A stretch of DNA of 64,000 bases from Odiellus spinosus (lineage: Eukaryota > Arthropoda > Arachnida > Opiliones > Phalangiidae): contig OY987240.1 of the NCBI GenBank assembly GCA_963920705.1, positions 868,001-932,000 on the forward strand, read 5' to 3'. Positions 1-9,545 of the stretch are shown here, piece after piece. The notes under the pieces are model-generated. The model saw nothing but the letters and a program-made list of their open reading frames with translations. It was not told the DNA's origin and did not search any database. Made by a program: the position numbers and the translations under genes. Positions within the stretch are counted from its first letter, which is position 1, and the number at the start of each line of letters is the position of its first letter.

Positions 1-432
1 TTTCCAATCGCGTTTTTCCAATCGCGTTTTTCCAATCGCGTTTTTCCAATCGCGTTTTTCCAATCGCGTTTTTCCAATCGCGTTTTTCCAATCGCGTTTT
101 TCCAATCGCGTTTTTCCAATCGCGTTTTTCCAATCGCGTTTTTCCAATCGCGTTTTTCCAATCGCGTTTTTCCAATCGCGTTTTTCCAATCGCGTTTTTC
201 CAATCGCGTTTTTCCAATCGCGTTTTTCCAATCGCGTTTTTCCAATCGCGTTTTTCCAATCGCGTTTTTCCAATCGCGTTTTTCCAATCGCGTTTTTCCA
301 ATCGCGTTTTTCCAATCGCGTTTTTCCAATCGCGTTTTTCCAATCGCGTTTTTCCAATCGCGTTTTTCCAATCGCGTTTTTCCAATCGCGTTTTTCCAAT
401 CGCGTTTTTCCAATCGCGTTTTTCCAATCGGG
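1..432. repeat. 14-bp satellite, variant A (CCAATCGCG form)
   Basis: Thirty consecutive copies of a 14-bp unit (TTTTTCCAATCGCG) lie in perfect register without an indel, and I saw no substitution. A hybrid unit at 419-432 still has CCAAT but already ends in CGGG. The first unit is cut by the window edge, so the block continues to the left. Each unit carries two CpG dinucleotides. It is non-coding simple satellite DNA of a type common in heterochromatin; I do not recognise the family. Confidence 0.97.
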
Positions 433-866
433 TTTTTCAAATCGGGTTTTTCAAATCGGGTTTTTCAAATCGGGTTTTTCAAATCGCGTTTTTCAAATCG
501 CGTTTTTCAAATCGGGTTTTTCAAATCGGGTTTTTCAAATCGGGTTTTTCAAATCGGGTTTTTCAAATCGGGTTTTTCAAATCGGGTTTTTCAAATCGGG
601 TTTTTCAAATCGGGTTTTTCAGATCGGGTTTTTCAAATCGGGTTTTTCAAATCGGGTTTTTCAAATCGGGTTTTTCAAATCGGGTTTTTCAAATCGGGTT
701 TTTCAAATCGGGTTTTTCAAATCGGGTTTTTCAAATCGGGTTTTTCAAATCGGGTTTTTCAAATCGGGTTTTTCAAATCGGGTTTTTCAAATCGGGTTTT
801 TCAAATCGGGTTTTTCAAATCGGGTTTTTCAAATCGGGTTTTTCAAATCAAGTTTTTCAAATCAGG
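433..866. repeat. 14-bp satellite, variant B (CAAATCGGG form)
   Basis: Thirty-one further 14-bp units continue in the same register as the block to the left but with two diagnostic changes (CC to CA, and CGCG to CGGG). Exceptions are two units ending in CGCG (ends at 488 and 502), one with AGATCGGG (end 628), and the last two, which decay to ATCAAG and ATCAGG (852, 866). Register is kept over all 62 units, so the two variants are one array in which a mutant unit was locally amplified. Confidence 0.97.
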
Positions 867-1280
867 TTTTATATCTAATCGTTATGTATTTATCTTGGAT
901 ACCCGTGTGTACGCGGCTTTATATCTAATCTAAATTTTTCTTTGATACCAGTCTGAACGCGGATTTATATATTATCTTTGTCATTTTATCTTGGGTACTC
1001 GTGCGAACGGGACTTAATATCTATTCTTTATTAAGTCATTTTTATCTTGGAAACGCGTCTTTATATCTATTCTTTATTAAGTCATTTTATCTTGGATACC
1101 CTGCGAACACGCCTTTATATCTAATCTTTATTAATTTTTACCTTGGATACCTTGTGAAGGCACCTTTACATCTAATCTTTATCGTCTTATCTTGGATACC
1201 CGTGAAAACGCACCATAATATCTAAAATTTATTAATTCATTTTATCTTGAACACCCGTGAAAACACGCCTTAATCTAATC
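867..1280. repeat. Degenerate ~50-bp tandem repeat, nine copies
   Basis: A diverged tandem repeat whose ATATCTAATC-like landmark recurs at about 871, 921, 967, 1016, 1063, 1117, 1168, 1218 and 1271, giving spacings of 46-53 bp. The shared core is TATCTTGGATACCCGTG followed by GAACGCG and CTTTATATCTAATC. Several units are close to 51 bp, so one forward frame stays open for 74 codons at 1001-1225 with a repeating FYLGY/LYLIFIN peptide. That frame is a by-product of the repeat length, not evidence of a gene. The block separates the 14-bp satellite from the unique spacer. Confidence 0.88.
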
Positions 1281-1470
1281 AACCTATAAGAAAATATTGA
1301 ATATCTTCGAAAATATCTTTTATTTTAAATTTAAGTTTCAGCAACATTGGTTTTTAGATTAAGTTAAATCATTTAATCTGTTTTAATTTTAATTTAAATG
1401 AATATTACGTTTCAATTCAGTAAAAGCTATCACCTCAGAAGGCTAAAATAGACGCGAATCCAAAAGATAC
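1281..1470. other. AT-rich single-copy-looking spacer
   Basis: This stretch has no repeat, open frame of note or RNA signature that I can see. It is AT-rich with runs of TTTTAATTTTAATTTAAA type and grades into less AT-rich sequence near 1430. Confidence 0.6.
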
Positions 1471-1478
1471 TATATAAG
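1471..1478 (+). promoter_or_regulatory. TATA-like box in left spacer
   Basis: TATATAAG stands alone in a region of moderate GC content and is followed by GC-richer sequence. There is no convincing initiator at the usual 30-bp distance. An AATAAA lies about 100 bp downstream (1572-1577). It may be a core promoter element of a decayed or short transcription unit, but chance occurrence in AT-rich DNA is quite possible. Confidence 0.25.
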
Positions 1479-1647
1479 GCGCTCGTTTATCATAATAAAC
1501 TAACAAGCGAGTAAAGGTTGCTGCTCTTCAATGAGCGGTGGTGGATGTACGTTTACAGCATGGTAGAAGCTAATAAATGTATATGCGAATTCTATTGGAG
1601 GGTCAAGCTCCGTGGGTGATGACGTCTTCTTCTGACGTCAGACAGAT

Positions 1648-1680
1648 CCTCTCCGCGAACTAAAAGTTCACTCGGAGAGG
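1648..1680. repeat. Hairpin 1 in the 76-bp repeat
   Basis: CCTCTCCG (1648-1655) is the exact reverse complement of CGGAGAGG (1673-1680). Inside it GAAC (1657-1660) pairs with GTTC (1666-1669) around a TAAAA loop, with a one-base versus three-base internal bulge. It is a strong GC-rich stem in an otherwise AT-rich region. Confidence 0.85.
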
Positions 1681-1724
1681 TAAGAAGACGAAAGTTTTTC
1701 CTATTCGATGACGTACAGACAGAA

Positions 1725-1757
1725 CCTCTCCGTGAACTAAATGTTCACTCGGAGAGG
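1725..1757. repeat. Hairpin 2 in the 76-bp repeat
   Basis: This is the same structure as hairpin 1: CCTCTCCG at 1725-1732 pairs with CGGAGAGG at 1750-1757, and GAAC at 1734-1737 pairs with GTTC at 1743-1746. Within the hairpin the two copies differ only at unpaired positions (bulge C to T, loop TAAAA to TAAAT), so both stems are intact. Confidence 0.85.
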
Positions 1758-1807
1758 TAAGGAGACGAAAGTTTTTCGATTCGATGACGTATTTCGTCTT
1801 CTTGCAA

Positions 1808-1843
1808 GACGCCGACGCCAACGCAGACGCCAACGCCAACGCC
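1808..1843. repeat. GC-rich hexamer array (GACGCC/AACGCC)
   Basis: Six tandem hexamers of the form [G/A]ACGC[C/A] form the most GC-rich stretch in the window. Translated, the forward frame would be an Asp/Ala/Asn run, but it ends soon and has no supported start. It lies 14 bp upstream of the inverted repeat that borders the large satellite. Confidence 0.85.
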
Positions 1844-1856
1844 GCAGTGAATATAG

Positions 1857-1888
1857 TAGCTAGACCCCTCTAGGGTTGGGTCTAGCTA
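1857..1888. repeat. 11-bp perfect inverted repeat at left edge of the 383-bp satellite
   Basis: TAGCTAGACCC (1857-1867) and GGGTCTAGCTA (1878-1888) are exact reverse complements around a 10-bp loop (CTCTAGGGTT). The final A of the right arm is also the first base that aligns to the 383-bp satellite, so the hairpin directly abuts the array. It could be a junction-associated palindrome, a terminator-like structure or the end of a mobile element; nothing in the sequence decides this. Confidence 0.8.
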
Positions 1889-2270
1889 AAAAGCGAATTT
1901 TTAAAATCTGAAATTTGACTATTTTGATATAGTATGATTTCTTGAATTGGCCATATTTTTCTTGTTTTTCAACAGATTTTTGTAAACTCTTATTATTTAG
2001 ACTGTCAATTAATTGCTCTTTCGAATGACTTTGGTTTTGTCTAAATTGCCAAAACGTGACAAATATAAAATTGGTTAAAATTAAGCAAAAACACTTAAAA
2101 ATCCAAGATTATTGGATTCAAATGGACACAAAACTTTTGATTTTTAAGCGATTTAGACAAAATCAACACGTATCGAAAGAGCAAATATAGGTCTATGTAA
2201 AAAACAAGAGTTTTGGAAAATCCGTTGAAAAACATGGAAAATATAGCCAATTCAAAAAACATCTAATATC
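1888..2270. repeat. Reference monomer 1 of the 383-bp satellite
   Basis: This first full monomer serves to describe the unit. From its start: half of the dyad-centre spacer; the right inverted-repeat arm (ending in GTCTAAAT); a linker with CGTGACAAATATAAAATTGG and CTTAAAAATC; a small dyad AATCCAA-gatta-TTGGATT (2100-2118); GGACACAAAACTTTTGATTTTTAAGCG; then the left arm of the next dyad (2151-2255). It is no more diverged than internal copies, so the left array edge is abrupt. Confidence 0.9.
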
Positions 2271-2429
2271 AAAAAGCGAATTTTTAAAATCTGAAATTTG
2301 ACTATTTTGATATTGTATGGTTTCTTGAATTGGCCATATTTTTCTTGTTTTTCAACGGATTTTTGAAAACTCTTATTATTTAGACTGTCCATTAATTGCT
2401 CTTTCGAATGACTTTCGTTTTGTCTAAAT
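2151..2429. repeat. Main dyad of the satellite: 105-bp inverted arms (example)
   Basis: The left arm (2151-2255) and right arm (2325-2429) align in reverse complement without a gap. Using the commonest bases of each arm I count 88 of 105 identical. Both contain ATTTAGACAAAA, TCGAAAGAGCAA, AAGAGTTTT, ATCCGTTGAAAAACA and ATATGGCCAATTCAA. The 69-bp spacer between them is also partly symmetric: AATATCAAAA (2265-2274) pairs with TTTTGATATT (2305-2314) about the same centre (~2290). The monomer is thus an inverted dimer of a ~190-bp ancestor. The structure recurs in essentially every monomer to 62410. Confidence 0.93.
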
Positions 2430-2560
2430 TGCCAAAACGTGACAAATATAAAATTGGTTAAAATTAAGCAAAAACGCTTAAAAATCCAAGATTATTGGAT
2501 TCAAAAGGACACAAAACTTTTGATTTTAAAGCGATTTAGACAAAATTAAGACCACTCGAA

Positions 2561-2577
2561 AGACCAAATTTTGGTCT
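2561..2577. repeat. AGACCAAA-t-TTTGGTCT palindrome, class II monomers (example)
   Basis: A 17-bp palindrome with a single central base is seen in monomers of one sequence class (also for example at 4089 and throughout 34-46 kb). The alternative class has AGAGCAAATATTGGTCT at the same place, where outer pairing is lost. It lies inside the left 105-bp arm. Confidence 0.8.
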
Positions 2578-3039
2578 ATCTTAAAAACAAGAGTTTTGGA
2601 AAATCCGTTGAAAAACATGGAAAATATGGCCAATTCAAAAAACATCTAATATCAAAAAGCGAATTTTTAAAATCTGAAATTTGACTATTTTGATATAGAA
2701 TGATTTCTTGAATTGGCCATATTTTTCTTGTTTTTCAACGGATTTTTGAAAACTCTTGTTATTTAGACTGTCCATTAATTGCTCTTTCGAATGACTTTGG
2801 TTTTGTCTAAATTGCCAAAACGTAACAAATATAAAATTGGTTAAAATTAAGCAAAAACGCTTAAAAATCCAAGATTATTGGATTCAAATGGACACAAAAC
2901 TTTTGATTTTAAAGCGATTAAGACAAAATTAAGAACACTCGAAAGACCAAATTTTGGTCTATCTAAAAAACAAGAGTTTTGAAAATCCGTTGAAAAACAT
3001 GGAAAATATGGCCAATTCAAAAAACATCTAATATCAAAA

Positions 3040-4560
3040 AGCGAATTTTTAAAATCTGAAATTTGACTATTTTAATATTGTATGATTTCTTGAATTGGCC
3101 ATATTTTTCTTGTTTTTCAACGGATTTTTGAAAACTCTTATTATTTAGACTGTCCATTAATTGCTCTTTCTAATGACTTTGGTTTTGTCTATATTGCCAA
3201 AACGTGACAAATATAAAATGGGTTGAAATGAAGCTAAAACGCTTAAAAATCAAACATTATTGGATTCAAATGGACACAAAACATTTGATTTTTAAGCGAT
3301 TTAGACAAAATCAACACGTATCGAAAGAGCAAATATTGGTCTATCTAAAAAACAAGAGTTTTGGAAAATCCGTTGAAAAACATGGAAAATATAGCCAATT
3401 CAAAAAACATCTAATATCAAAAAGCGAATTTTTAAAATCTGAAATTTGACTATTTTGATATTGTATGGTTTCTTGAATTGGCCATATTTTTCTTGTTTTT
3501 CAACGGATTTTTGAAAACTTATTATTTAGACTGTCCATTAATTGCTCTTTCGAATGACTTTGGTTTTGTCTAAATTGCAAAATTGTGACAAATATAAAAT
3601 TGGTTAAAATTAAGCAAAAACACTTAAAAATCCAAGATTATGGGATTCAAATGGACACAAAACTTTTGATTTTAAAGCGATTTAGACAAAATTAAGACCA
3701 CTCGAAAGACAAAATTTTTGTCTATCTAAAAAACAAGGGTTTTGGAAAATCCGTTGAAAAACATGGAAAATATGGCCAATTCAAAAAACATCTAATATCA
3801 AAAAGCGAATTTTTAAAATCTGAAATTTTACTATTTTGATATTGTATGGTTTCTTGAATTGGCCATATTTTTCTTGTTTTTCAACGGATTTTTGAAAACT
3901 CTTATTATTTAGACTGTCCATTAATTGCTCTTTCGAATGACTTTGGTTTTGTTTAAATTGCAAAATTGTGACAAATATAAAATTGATTAAAATTAAGCAA
4001 AAACACTTAAAAATCCAAGATTATGGGATTCAAATGGACACAAAACTTTTGATTTTAAAGCGATTTAGACAAAATTAAGACCACTCGAAAGACCAAATTT
4101 TGGTCTATCTAAAAAACAAGGGTTTTGGAAAATCCGTTAAAAAACATGGAAAATATGGCCAATTCAAAAAACATCTAATATCAAAAAGCGAATTTTTAAA
4201 ATCTGAAATTTGACTATTTTGATATTGTATGATTTCTTGAATTGGCCATATTTTTCTTGTTTTTCAACGGATTTTTGAAAACTCTTATTATTTAGACTGT
4301 CCATTAATTGCTCTTTCGAATGACTTTGATTTGTCTAAATTGCCAAAACGTGACAAATATAAAATTGGTTAAAATTAAGAAAAAACGCTTAAAAATCCAA
4401 GATTATTGGATTCAAATGGACACAAAACTTTTGATTTTTAAGCGATTTAGACAAAATTAAGACCACTTGAAAGAGCAAATATTGGTCTATCTAAAAAACA
4501 AGAGTTTTGGAAAATCCGTTGAAAAACATGGAAAATATGGACAATTCAAAAAACATCTAA
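3040..4560. repeat. Segmental copy A, repeated 6,506 bp downstream
   Basis: About four monomers here closely match 9546-11066, an offset of 6,506 bp or 17 monomers. Shared markers include ACTATTTTAATATTGTATG, TCTAATGACTTTGG with TCTATATTGCC, GAAAACTTATTATT and AAATTGATTAAAATTAAGC. Differences come in patches (for example near 3700 versus 10200), which suggests later gene conversion with other monomers. Limits are approximate. Confidence 0.7.
4386..4444. repeat. Second dyad of the monomer: 12-bp perfect inverted repeat (example)
   Basis: CGCTTAAAAATC (4386-4397) and GATTTTTAAGCG (4433-4444) are exact reverse complements flanking the AATCCAA-gatta-TTGGATT dyad. Many monomers keep it; others read GATTTTAAAGCG on the right side, which breaks perfect pairing. 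It lies in the linker between successive 105-bp arm pairs, so each monomer has two hairpin-forming sites. Confidence 0.85.
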
Positions 4561-7500
4561 TATCAAAAAGCGAATTTTTAAAATCTGAAATTTGACTATT
4601 TTGATATAGTATGATTTCTTGAATTGGCCATATTTTTCTTGTTTTTCAACGGATTTTTGAAAACTCTTGTAATTTAGACTGTCCATTAATTGCTCTTTCG
4701 AATGACTTTGGTTTTGTCTAAATTGCCAAAACGTAACAAATATAAAATTGGTTAAAATTAAGCAAAAACGCTTAAAAATCCAAGATTATTGGATTCAAAT
4801 GGACACAAAACTTTTGATTTTTAAGCGATTTAGACAAAATTAAGACCACTTGAAAGACCAAATATTGGTCTATCTAAAAAACAAGAGTTTTGGAAAATCC
4901 GTTGAAAAACATGGAAAATATGGACAATTCAAAAAACCTCTAATATCAAAAAGCGAATTTTTAAAATCTGAAATTTGACTATTTTGATATAGAATGATTT
5001 CTTGAATTGGCCATATTTTTCTTGTTTTTCAACGGATTTTTGAAAACTCTTGTTATTTAGACTGTCCATTAATTGCTCTTTCGAATGACTTTGATTTGTC
5101 TAAATTGCCAAAACGTGACAAATATAAAATTGGTTAAAATTAAGAAAAAACGCTTAAAAATCCAAGATTATTGGATTCAAATGGACACAAAACTTTTGAT
5201 TTTTAAGCGATTTAGACAAAATTAAGACCACTTGAAAGAGCAAATATTGGTCTATCTAAAAAACAAGAGTTTTGGAAAATCCGTTGAAAAACATGGAAAA
5301 TATGGACAATTCAAAAAACATCTAATATCAAAAAGCGAATTTTTAAAATCTGAAATTTGACTATTTTGATATAGTATGATTTCTTGAATTGGCCATATTT
5401 TTCTTGTTTTTCAACGGATTTTTGAAAACTCTTGTAATTTAGACTGTCCATTAATTGCTCTTTCGAATGACTTTGGTTTTGTCTAAATTGCCAAAACGTA
5501 ACAAATATAAAATTGGTTAAAATTAAGCAAAAACGCTTAAAAATCCAAGATTATTGGATTCAAATGGACACAAAACTTTTGATTTTTAAGCGATTTAGAC
5601 AAAATTAAGACCACTTGAAAGACCAAATATTGGTCTATCTAAAAAACAAGAGTTTTGGAAAATCCGTTGAAAAACATGGAAAATATGGACAATTCAAAAA
5701 ACCTCTAATATCAAAAAGCGAATTTTTAAAATCTGAAATTTGACTATTTTGATATAGAATGATTTCTTGAATTGGCCATATTTTTCTTGTTTTTCAACGG
5801 ATTTTTGAAAACTCTTGTTATTTAGACTGTCCATTAATTGCTCTTTCGAATGACTTTGGTTTTGTCTAAATTGCCAAAACGTAACAAATATTAAATTGGT
5901 TAAAATTAAGCAAAAACGCTTAAAAATCCAAGATTATTGGATTCAAATGGACACAAAACTTTTGATTTTTAAGCGATTAAGACAAAATTAAGACCACTCG
6001 AAAGAGCAAATATTGGTCTATCTAAAAAACAAGAGTTTTGGAAAATCCGTTGAAAAACATGGAAAATATGGACAATTCAAAAAACATCTAATATCAAAAA
6101 GCGAATTTTTAAAATCTGAAATTTGACTATTTTGATATAGTATGATTTCTTGAATTGGCCATATTTTTCTTGTTTTTCAACGGATTTTTGAAAAATCTTG
6201 TAATTTAGACTGTCCATTAATTGCTCTTTCGAATGACTTTGGTTTTGTCTAAATTGCCAAAACGTAACAAATATAAAATTGGTTAAAATTAAGCAAAAAC
6301 GCTTAAAAATCCAAGATTATTGGATTCAAATGGACACAAAACTTTTGATTTTTAAGCGATTTAGACAAAATTAAGACCACTTGAAAGACCAAATATTGGT
6401 CTATCTAAAAAACAAGAGTTTTGGAAAATCCGTTGAAAAACATGGAAAATATGGCCAATTCAAAAAACATCTAATATCAAAAAGCGAATTTTTAAAATCT
6501 GAAATTTGACTATTTTGATATAGAATGATTTCTTGAATTGGCCATATTTTTCTTGTTTTTCAACGGATTTTTGAAAACTCTTGTTATTTAGACTGTCCAT
6601 TAATTGCTCTTTCGAATGACTTTGGTTTTGTCTAAATTGCCAAAACGTAACAAATATTAAATTGGTTAAAATTAAGCAAAAACGCTTAAAAATCCAAGAT
6701 TATTGGATTCAAATGGACACAAAACTTTTGATTTTTAAGCGATTTAGACAAAATTAAGACCACTTGAAAGAGCAAATATTGGTCTATCTAAAAAACAAGA
6801 GTTTTGGAAAATCCGTTGAAAAACATGGAAAATATGGACAATTCAAAAAACATCTAATATCAAAAAGCGAATTTTTAAAATCTGAAATTTGACTATTTTG
6901 ATATAGTATGATTTCTTGAATTGGCCATATTTTTCTTGTTTTTCAACGGATTTTTGAAAAATCTTGTAATTTAGACTGTCCATTAATTGCTCTTTCGAAT
7001 GACTTTGATTTGTCTAAATTGCCAAAACGTGACAAATATAAAATTGGTTAAAATTAAGAAAAAACGCTTAAAAATCCAAGATTATTGGATTCAAATGGAC
7101 ACAAAACTTTTGATTTTTAAGCGATTTAGACAAAATTAAGACCACTTGAAAGAGCAAATATTGGTCTATCTAAAAAACAAGAGTTTTGGAAAATCCGTTG
7201 AAAAACATGGAAAATATGGACAATTCAAAAAACATCTAATATCAAAAAGCGAATTTTTAAAATCTGAAATTTGACTATTTTGATATAGTATGATTTCTTG
7301 AATTGGCCATATTTTTCTTGTTTTTCAACGGATTTTTGAAAACTCTTGTAATTTAGACTGTCCATTAATTGCTCTTTCGAATGACTTTGGTTTTGTCTAA
7401 ATTGCCAAAACGTAACAAATATAAAATTGGTTAAAATTAAGCAAAAACGCTTAAAAATCCAAGATTATTGGATTCAAATGGACACAAAACTTTTGATTTT

Positions 7501-9540
7501 TAAGCGATTTAGACAAAATTAAGACCACTTGAAAGACCAAATATTGGTCTATCTAAAAAACAAGAGTTTTGGAAAATCCGTTGAAAAACATGGAAAATAT
7601 GGACAATTCAAAAAACCTCTAATATCAAAAAGCGAATTTTTAAAATCTGAAATTTGACTATTTTGATATAGAATGATTTCTTGAATTGGCCATATTTTTC
7701 TTGTTTTTCAACGGATTTTTGAAAACTCTTGTTATTTAGACTGTCCATTAATTGCTCTTTCGAATGACTTTGGTTTTGTCTAAATTGCCAAAACGTAACA
7801 AATATTAAATTGGTTAAAATTAAGCAAAAACGCTTAAAAATCCAAGATTATTGGATTCAAATGGACACAAAACTTTTGATTTTTAAGCGATTAAGACAAA
7901 ATTAAGACCACTCGAAAGAGCAAATATTGGTCTATCTAAAAAACAAGAGTTTTGGAAAATCCGTTGAAAAACATGGAAAATATGGACAATTCAAAAAACA
8001 TCTAATATCAAAAAGCGAATTTTTAAAATCTGAAATTTGACTATTTTGATATAGTATGATTTCTTGAATTGGCCATATTTTTCTTGTTTTTCAACGGATT
8101 TTTGAAAAATCTTGTAATTTAGACTGTCCATTAATTGCTCTTTCGAATGACTTTGGTTTTGTCTAAATTGCCAAAACGTAACAAATATAAAATTGGTTAA
8201 AATTAAGCAAAAACGCTTAAAAATCCAAGATTATTGGATTCAAATGGACACAAAACTTTTGATTTTTAAGCGATTTAGACAAAATTAAGACCACTTGAAA
8301 GACCAAATATTGGTCTATCTAAAAAACAAGAGTTTTGGAAAATCCGTTGAAAAACATGGAAAATATGGCCAATTCAAAAAACATCTAATATCAAAAAGCG
8401 AATTTTTAAAATCTGAAATTTGACTATTTTGATATAGAATGATTTCTTGAATTGGCCATATTTTTCTTGTTTTTCAACGGATTTTTGAAAACTCTTGTTA
8501 TTTAGACTGTCCATTAATTGCTCTTTCGAATGACTTTGGTTTTGTCTAAATTGCCAAAACGTAACAAATATTAAATTGGTTAAAATTAAGCAAAAACGCT
8601 TAAAAATCCAAGATTATTGGATTCAAATGGACACAAAACTTTTGATTTTTAAGCGATTTAGACAAAATTAAGACCACTTGAAAGAGCAAATATTGGTCTA
8701 TCTAAAAAACAAGAGTTTTGGAAAATCCGTTGAAAAACATGGAAAATATGGACAATTCAAAAAACATCTAATATCAAAAAGCGAATTTTTAAAATCTGAA
8801 ATTTGACTATTTTGATATAGTATGATTTCTTGAATTGGCCATATTTTTCTTGTTTTTCAACGGATTTTTGAAAAATCTTGTAATTTAGACTGTCCATTAA
8901 TTGCTCTTTCGAATGACTTTGGTTTTGTCTAAATTGCCAAAACGTAACAAATATAAAATTGGTTAAAATTAAGCAAAAACGCTTAAAAATCCAAGATTAT
9001 TGGATTCAAATGGACACAAAACTTTTGATTTTTAAGCGATTTAGACAAAATTAAGACCACTTGAAAGACCAAATATTGGTCTATCTAAAAAACAAGAGTT
9101 TTGGAAAATCCGTTGAAAAACATGGAAAATATGGCCAATTCAAAAAACATCTAATATCAAAAAGCGAATTTTTAAAATCTGAAATTTGACTATTTTGATA
9201 TAGAATGATTTCTTGAATTGGCCATATTTTTCTTGTTTTTCAACGGATTTTTGAAAACTCTTGTTATTTAGACTGTCCATTAATTGCTCTTTCGAATGAC
9301 TTTGGTTTTGTCTAAATTGCCAAAACGTAACAAATATTAAATTGGTTAAAATTAAGCAAAAACGCTTAAAAATCCAAGATTATTGGATTCAAATGGACAC
9401 AAAACTTTTGATTTTTAAGCGATTAAGACAAAATTAAGACCACTCGAAAGAGCAAATATTGGTCTATCTAAAAAACAAGAGTTTTGGAAAATCCATTGAA
9501 AAACATGGAAAATATGGCCAATTCAAAAAACATCTAATAT
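4560..9540. repeat. Dimeric higher-order repeat (2 x 383 bp)
   Basis: Alternating monomers carry CTTGTAATTTAGAC or CTTGTTATTTAGAC, at about 4660, 5430, 6197, 6965 versus 5043, 5815, 6580 and so on, giving a ~766-bp unit. The alternation slips once, with two consecutive GTAATTT monomers near 6965 and 7348. Larger blocks are also copied: the marker GCGATTAAGACAAAATT recurs at ~5974, 7890 and 9421. Confidence 0.82.
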
Positions 9541-9545
9541 CAAAA

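Larger units (their letters stand above)
1633..1784. repeat. 76-bp tandem duplication with internal hairpins
   Basis: Two direct copies, 1633-1708 and 1709-1784, each run from a TGACGT motif through a hairpin and a GAGAGGTAAG[A/G]AGACGAAAGTTTTTC stretch to ATTCGA. By eye they differ at under ten positions. Just before them, a TGACGTCTTCTTC segment (1620-1632) looks like a remnant of another start. Confidence 0.93.
1620..1790. promoter_or_regulatory. Cluster of four TGACGT (CRE/ATF-like) motifs
   Basis: TGACGT occurs at 1620, 1633, 1709 and 1785. The second is a full palindromic CRE (TGACGTCA, 1633-1640), the first is TGACGTCT, and the others are TGACGTAC and TGACGTAT. The last three are spaced exactly 76 bp apart because they sit at the edges of the 76-bp tandem duplication. 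CREB/ATF-type bZIP proteins bind such sites in animals and fungi, but binding here is inference only. Confidence 0.4.

Noticed and set aside
433..866. Telomeric repeat
   Set aside because: The CGGGTTTTTCAAAT unit is T/G-rich in part, but 14 bp with internal CAAATC fits no canonical telomere repeat and lies inside the window beside other satellites.
1001..1225. 74-codon forward frame with a repeating FYLGY/LYLIFIN peptide
   Set aside because: It is produced by ~51-bp repeat units staying in frame. There is no start context, no homologue I recognise, and the surrounding units break the frame.
2404..2420. CENP-B-box-like match in the satellite (TTTCGAATGACTTTGGT form, in most monomers)
   Set aside because: It matches only seven of the nine essential positions (TTCG, A, and two of CGGG). 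A match this weak is expected about once by chance in a 383-bp unit on two strands.
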